NCBI GenBank assembly: GCA_900074885.1 | Contig: FJUW01000018.1 | Coordinates: 441,748 to 505,747 of the forward strand | Origin: Rhynchosporium graminicola | Taxonomy: Eukaryota; Ascomycota; Leotiomycetes; Helotiales; Ploettnerulaceae | DNA: 64,000 nt | Direction: 5' to 3' | Shown: one piece after another, positions 60,659 to 64,000 of the stretch | How positions within the stretch are numbered: the stretch's first letter is position 1 | How the letters are laid out: each line of letters starts with the position of its first letter | Notes under the pieces: model-generated | What the model saw: the letters and a program-made list of their open reading frames with translations, nothing else | Database searches by the model: none | What the model was told of the DNA's origin: nothing | Made by a program: the position numbers and the translations under genes

Positions 60659-61616
60659 ATGTTCACTTCACCTGCAACAAAACTCCTCAGATCTACCTAT
60701 ACCTGCACAAGACCAGCTTTCTCAACAGCAATTCCCACAAATACAAACACGACCCGAAAATTCTCTCGCACATCAGCAGCCATGGGTGTCACCAAGACTA
60801 TTACCAAGGAGGGCGACGGAGCTATCCCCCAGAAAGGAGACCGAGTCACCATTGAATATACCGGCTATCTCAAGGACACCTCCAAGCCTGATAACAAGGG
60901 TGCTAAGTATGTCTATTTCCCAATTGGCATTGTGAATGCCTACTGGACATTTGTTATCGTATCCTTGGGCCTTGGGGCTTCGGGCATGGAGTCCGTGTCT
61001 CTGTGTCTCTGCAGATACCACCCTAAAAAAGTTATAAACCTGAAACGCAATTGCTGACTGAAGTCCACCAGGTTCGACTCTTCAATTGGCCGAGGAGCAT
61101 TTGTCACAGAAATCGGCATTGGCCGAGTCATCAAGGGTACATCCTCCTGTACAGAACAGAGAGTCACCTCACTTCTTCGAATAGCACATTGATAGATTTA
61201 TAATAGGATGGGATGAGGGTGTTACCACCATGAAGGTTGGTGAGAAGGCCACCTTGGACATCACCAGGTACGAGATTGCATCCAGAGCTCTCCTGCATGC
61301 GCAAGCAGTCAATGCTAACTATCATTTTCGTAGTGACTTTGCGTATGGAGACCGGTAAGACCTTCCATCCACTTCGACTTTCTTGCATCATCTGGTCACA
61401 CGGCAGCTACAAATATCTGGCTGCATGGCGTTGGACTCTGATTCGATATCCTTCACCGCACATTCTACACGATTGCAGGGCTGACATATGGCAGCGGATT
61501 CCCAGGTTCCATTCCGGCCAAGGCTGATCTCCTCTTGTACGTACCCCCCACCTGCAGTACCCCTTGCAGCCACTGACGTATTACATAGCGACGTTGAGCT
61601 CCAGAAAATCAATTAG
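60659..61616 (+). CDS. FKBP-type peptidyl-prolyl isomerase, possible dual targeting
   Basis: Six exons: 60659-60906, 61072-61136, 61207-61267, 61334-61354, 61495-61536 and 61589-61616, 154 residues. From Met42 (60782) onward it is a 113-residue FKBP12: GDRVTIEYTGYL, FDSSIGRGAF, VIKGWDEGV, KATLDI, DFAYGDRGFPGSIP and LLFDVELQKIN. These carry the rapamycin/FK506 pocket residues. The first 41 residues contain Arg, Lys, Ser and Thr but no acidic residue, like a mitochondrial presequence, and end just before a second ATG. One gene could thus give mitochondrial and cytosolic forms. In yeast and filamentous fungi FKBP12 binds rapamycin to inhibit TOR and FK506 to inhibit calcineurin. Exon 4 is only 21 nt. 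For exon 5 the acceptor at 61494 is required; the AG at 61478 breaks the frame. Confidence 0.93.
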
Positions 61617-62712
61617 AAGTTCTTAAATCTTGACCGACACTTCCTTCTTCTCTAGAGGTTGAACGATGTTGAGATGACAGCAGCGAGGCTCAGGCTTGGT
61701 GGGGTACGATATGACGAACCAGTTCACCGAGATATTGCTCGCCGAACAAATACTATGCTTTATCTGACCGTGGCTTATACACACTGTGGTATCCTAACTA
61801 CTAGGCCCTCATTATTGGCAAATTGATCCTTTGTGAGTTGAGTGAGGTTTGCTTAGCCTTGGTTAGTAATTTGGCGTTCAACGTGCTCAAGTTTTCTGTG
61901 CCGTCAAATCTCCCCAGTGTCCCAGGGCGTGATGCGAACCGTTCCTCATATCTCTTGATCAACTAGATCTTGACGTTCCTTCCTGACCTTGATACTTTCC
62001 GGCTTTCACTGATTCCAGAGTTCCATAAACTTCGAGCTCCAGCTTGGCTTCTACAAAACCGCACAATGGCGGGGTTAACAGCTTCTGAGCCGGAGATCAA
62101 CCGTAGAGTCATACCATGATGCGAGGCTGCCGACTTTACCAGCACTATTTATACGGGCTACATGAGTTTTCCTTTCTTGATGGGAGAGCAAATTAACAAA
62201 CCTTCGACTGAACAGTACCTAGATAGCACTTGAAGTTTAACTGAACGGAGCTACTTGAAACGTAAATGCTGCCTCGTGAGGAACAAAGAGGACGGCCAAC
62301 CGGGATTTCAGATGTTCCAGTGCCGTTATGTCATCAGCTCCAGACACTTCGTTCGATTCGAAGCGACGCTGTGAGGCTCCGGTCCCGTCTAGAAGTCTTC
62401 CGCCTTCTACACCTTTACTTCAGCTAAGGACTTCTATGCTTTTCACTACCTAGGAAATACTTCCCATCATCCGCGAATTTGTTGACAGCTCTCTACCACC
62501 ACGCTCCGTCAGTACCTAACGATTCTACCTCGGTACCGAAATTAGACCTCCCGCCATCAGGGTCCAAATACCCGCTGTATCTCAAGAGCAACAATAACTG
62601 GGATCGCAGATCAATCGCCACGATTTCATCGCAAGTGGTACCAAAGGGCGAAGGCAAGCTGGGGAAAAGGAAACTTTCGAACCCAGAGTTCTCCCAACCT
62701 TCCAAGAAAGCT
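61617..62712. other. Intergenic FKBP - E1, possible hidden 5' exon
   Basis: No separate gene recognised. The last 290 bp stay open in frame with the E1 gene back to a TAA at 62425-62427, but with no ATG before 62713. That stretch encodes a basic GKLGKRKLSNP motif, like the nuclear signal of E1 N-termini, so it may be coding. A second ATG (62318-62320) opens a 41-codon frame that could be an uORF or first exon. Confidence 0.5.
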
Positions 62713-64000
62713 ATGGCAGTATGTTGATTTTACCCCTCCATCTAAGGATCTGTCACAAAAGATCTGATTTAGCTTCTACACTTGGTGAACTTGTAGCTGT
62801 TAAGATAACTGACATCTCCCAACTTCTAGGACTCCAAGGACGTCGATATGGAAACCAAGATGCAGGTGGATGAGTCGGTGGTAGGCAACAACGATATCGA
62901 TGAGTCCCTATACAGCAGACAGCTGTATGTTCTCGGACATGAGGCTATGAAGCGCATGAGTGCGTCAAATGTACTCATTGTTGGACTGAAGGGACTGGGT
63001 GTTGAGATTGCAAAAAACATTGCTTTGGCAGGTGTCAAGAGTTTGACTCTCTACGACCCCGCCCCCGCAGCTATCGCCGACCTTTCCTCTCAGTTCTTCC
63101 TACACGTTGACGATGTTGGGAAGCCCCGAGCAGCAGTGACTGCACCACGTGTAGCCGAGCTGAACGCATACACACCAGTCTCTGTTCTTGATTCTACCAG
63201 GTGGGCTGCTGCGTATATTTTGCTATCTGTCCCAGCTAATACTGCCTAGTCTTACCACGAACCTCTCTCAGTTCGACCGTTTCCAGGTTGTTGTCCTTAC
63301 AAATACACCCATCAAGGATCAGATAATCATCGGAGATTATCTACATCAGAAGGGAATATACTTGGTCGTGGCAGATACATTCGGCTTGTTCGGTGGCATT
63401 TTCTGCGACTTTGGTGAGAAGTTTACAGTCATCGATCCAACTGGAGAAACCCCAGTGGCCGGTATAGTCGCAGGAATTGACGACGAGGGATTGGTATCTG
63501 CCCTGGACGAGACCAGACATGGCTTGGAAGATGGAGATTATGTCACTTTCACCGAATTGCAAGGACTTGAAGCTCTGAACTCTGCCGAGCCACGGAAGGT
63601 CACGGTCAAGGGGCCATACACCTTCTCAATCGGAGACGTCTCCGGGCTTGGACAGTATCAACGCGGTGGTATTTACACGCAAGTCAAGATGCCTAAGTTC
63701 GTAGACTTCGAGCCTCTATCAGTTGCCATCAAGAAGCCAGAACACCTCATTTCAGACTACGCCAAGTTCGAACGTCCCCAACAGCTTCACGTTGGATTCC
63801 AAGCTCTGCACGCATTTGTTGAGACACATGGTCGCCTTCCGAGACCACACAACGAGATCGATGCTGCGGTCGTTATCGGATCTGCAGAGGCTTTCGCGAA
63901 GCGAGAGAACCTGAACACGGAGATCGACAAAAAGCTCATTGGCGAATTGAGTTTCCAGGCTCAGGGTGATTTGAGTCCTATGGCTGCTTTCTTCGGTGGT
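62713..64000 (+). CDS. UBA1: Ubiquitin-activating enzyme E1 (N-terminal part)
   Basis: Partial; runs off the window. Exons seen: (at least) 62713-62718, 62830-63200 and 63250-64000, about 376 residues of the usual 1,020-1,050. Family blocks in order: [35 protein letters not shown] (inactive adenylation domain Rossmann loop), [71 protein letters not shown] and [12 protein letters not shown]. The catalytic Cys domain and ubiquitin-fold domain lie beyond the edge. It adenylates ubiquitin and loads it on E1 Cys for transfer to E2s in cytosol and nucleus. The start is uncertain: the ATG at 62713 works, but upstream in-frame sequence also looks coding. Confidence 0.92.

Noticed and set aside
61479..61494. 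FKBP exon 5 starting at the earlier AG (61478)
   Set aside because: With the preceding phase it reads out of frame and breaks the conserved DRGFPG block; the AG at 61494 restores it.
62345..62361. tRNA T-arm-like hairpin (CTTCG TTCGATT CGAAG)
   Set aside because: Perfect 5-bp stem with a TTCGATT loop, but no D-arm, anticodon arm or acceptor stem can be placed around it.

Overview
The window is nuclear DNA from a filamentous ascomycete (Pezizomycotina). The evidence is the gene set (cytoplasmic dynein heavy chain, MSB2-type signalling mucin, class I chitin synthase, exocyst Exo84, DUF3112 membrane protein), introns of about 45-110 nt with GTANGT-like donors, and compact genes between microsatellite-rich spacers. 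Protein flavour suggests Leotiomycetes/Helotiales, but this is an inference. There are no rRNA genes, convincing tRNA genes, CRISPR arrays or intact transposons.

Layout. 1-2.2 kb: DUF3112 7-TM protein (-). 3.8-5.2 kb: PP2A catalytic subunit (-, seven exons). 5.6-7.8 kb: EXO84 (-), head-to-head with TOM20 (+, 8.1-8.8 kb). 9.6-22.7 kb: dynein heavy chain (+, about 4,351 aa). 25.0-27.6 kb: AP-1/AP-2 type beta-adaptin (-), divergent from EMC4 (+, 28.2-28.9 kb). 28.9-39.8 kb: an 11-kb stretch without a recognisable gene; its right half is full of simple repeats and ends at MSB2 (+, 39.85-42.36 kb). 43.3-46.8 kb: class I chitin synthase (+). 47.6-48.5 kb: a decayed APH-like kinase pseudogene (-). 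49.5-50.5 kb: NmrA-like NAD(P)-binding protein (+) with a one-base frameshift in an A6 run. 52.3-54.0 kb: class I pyridine nucleotide-disulfide oxidoreductase (+). 54.7-57.6 kb: two tandem Ifi-6-16 (ISG12)-like paralogues (+) flanking a diverged tandem/inverted repeat that resembles a MITE. 58.1-58.9 kb: unrecognised two-exon membrane protein (-). 60.7-61.6 kb: FKBP-type prolyl isomerase (+) with a mitochondrial-type leader and an internal second start. 62.7 kb to the end: ubiquitin-activating enzyme E1 (+), cut by the window edge.

Functional picture. Most intact genes are housekeeping trafficking and signalling genes: dynein motor, clathrin adaptor, exocyst, mitochondrial import receptor, ER membrane insertase, PP2A, FKBP and E1. 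MSB2 next to a chitin synthase is a suggestive cell-surface pair. The 47-59 kb part is accessory: a pseudogene, a frameshifted gene, a redox enzyme, a tandem duplication and repeats. Exon coordinates were derived by hand from reading frame, splice consensus and protein-family continuity. No alignment or transcript data were available.
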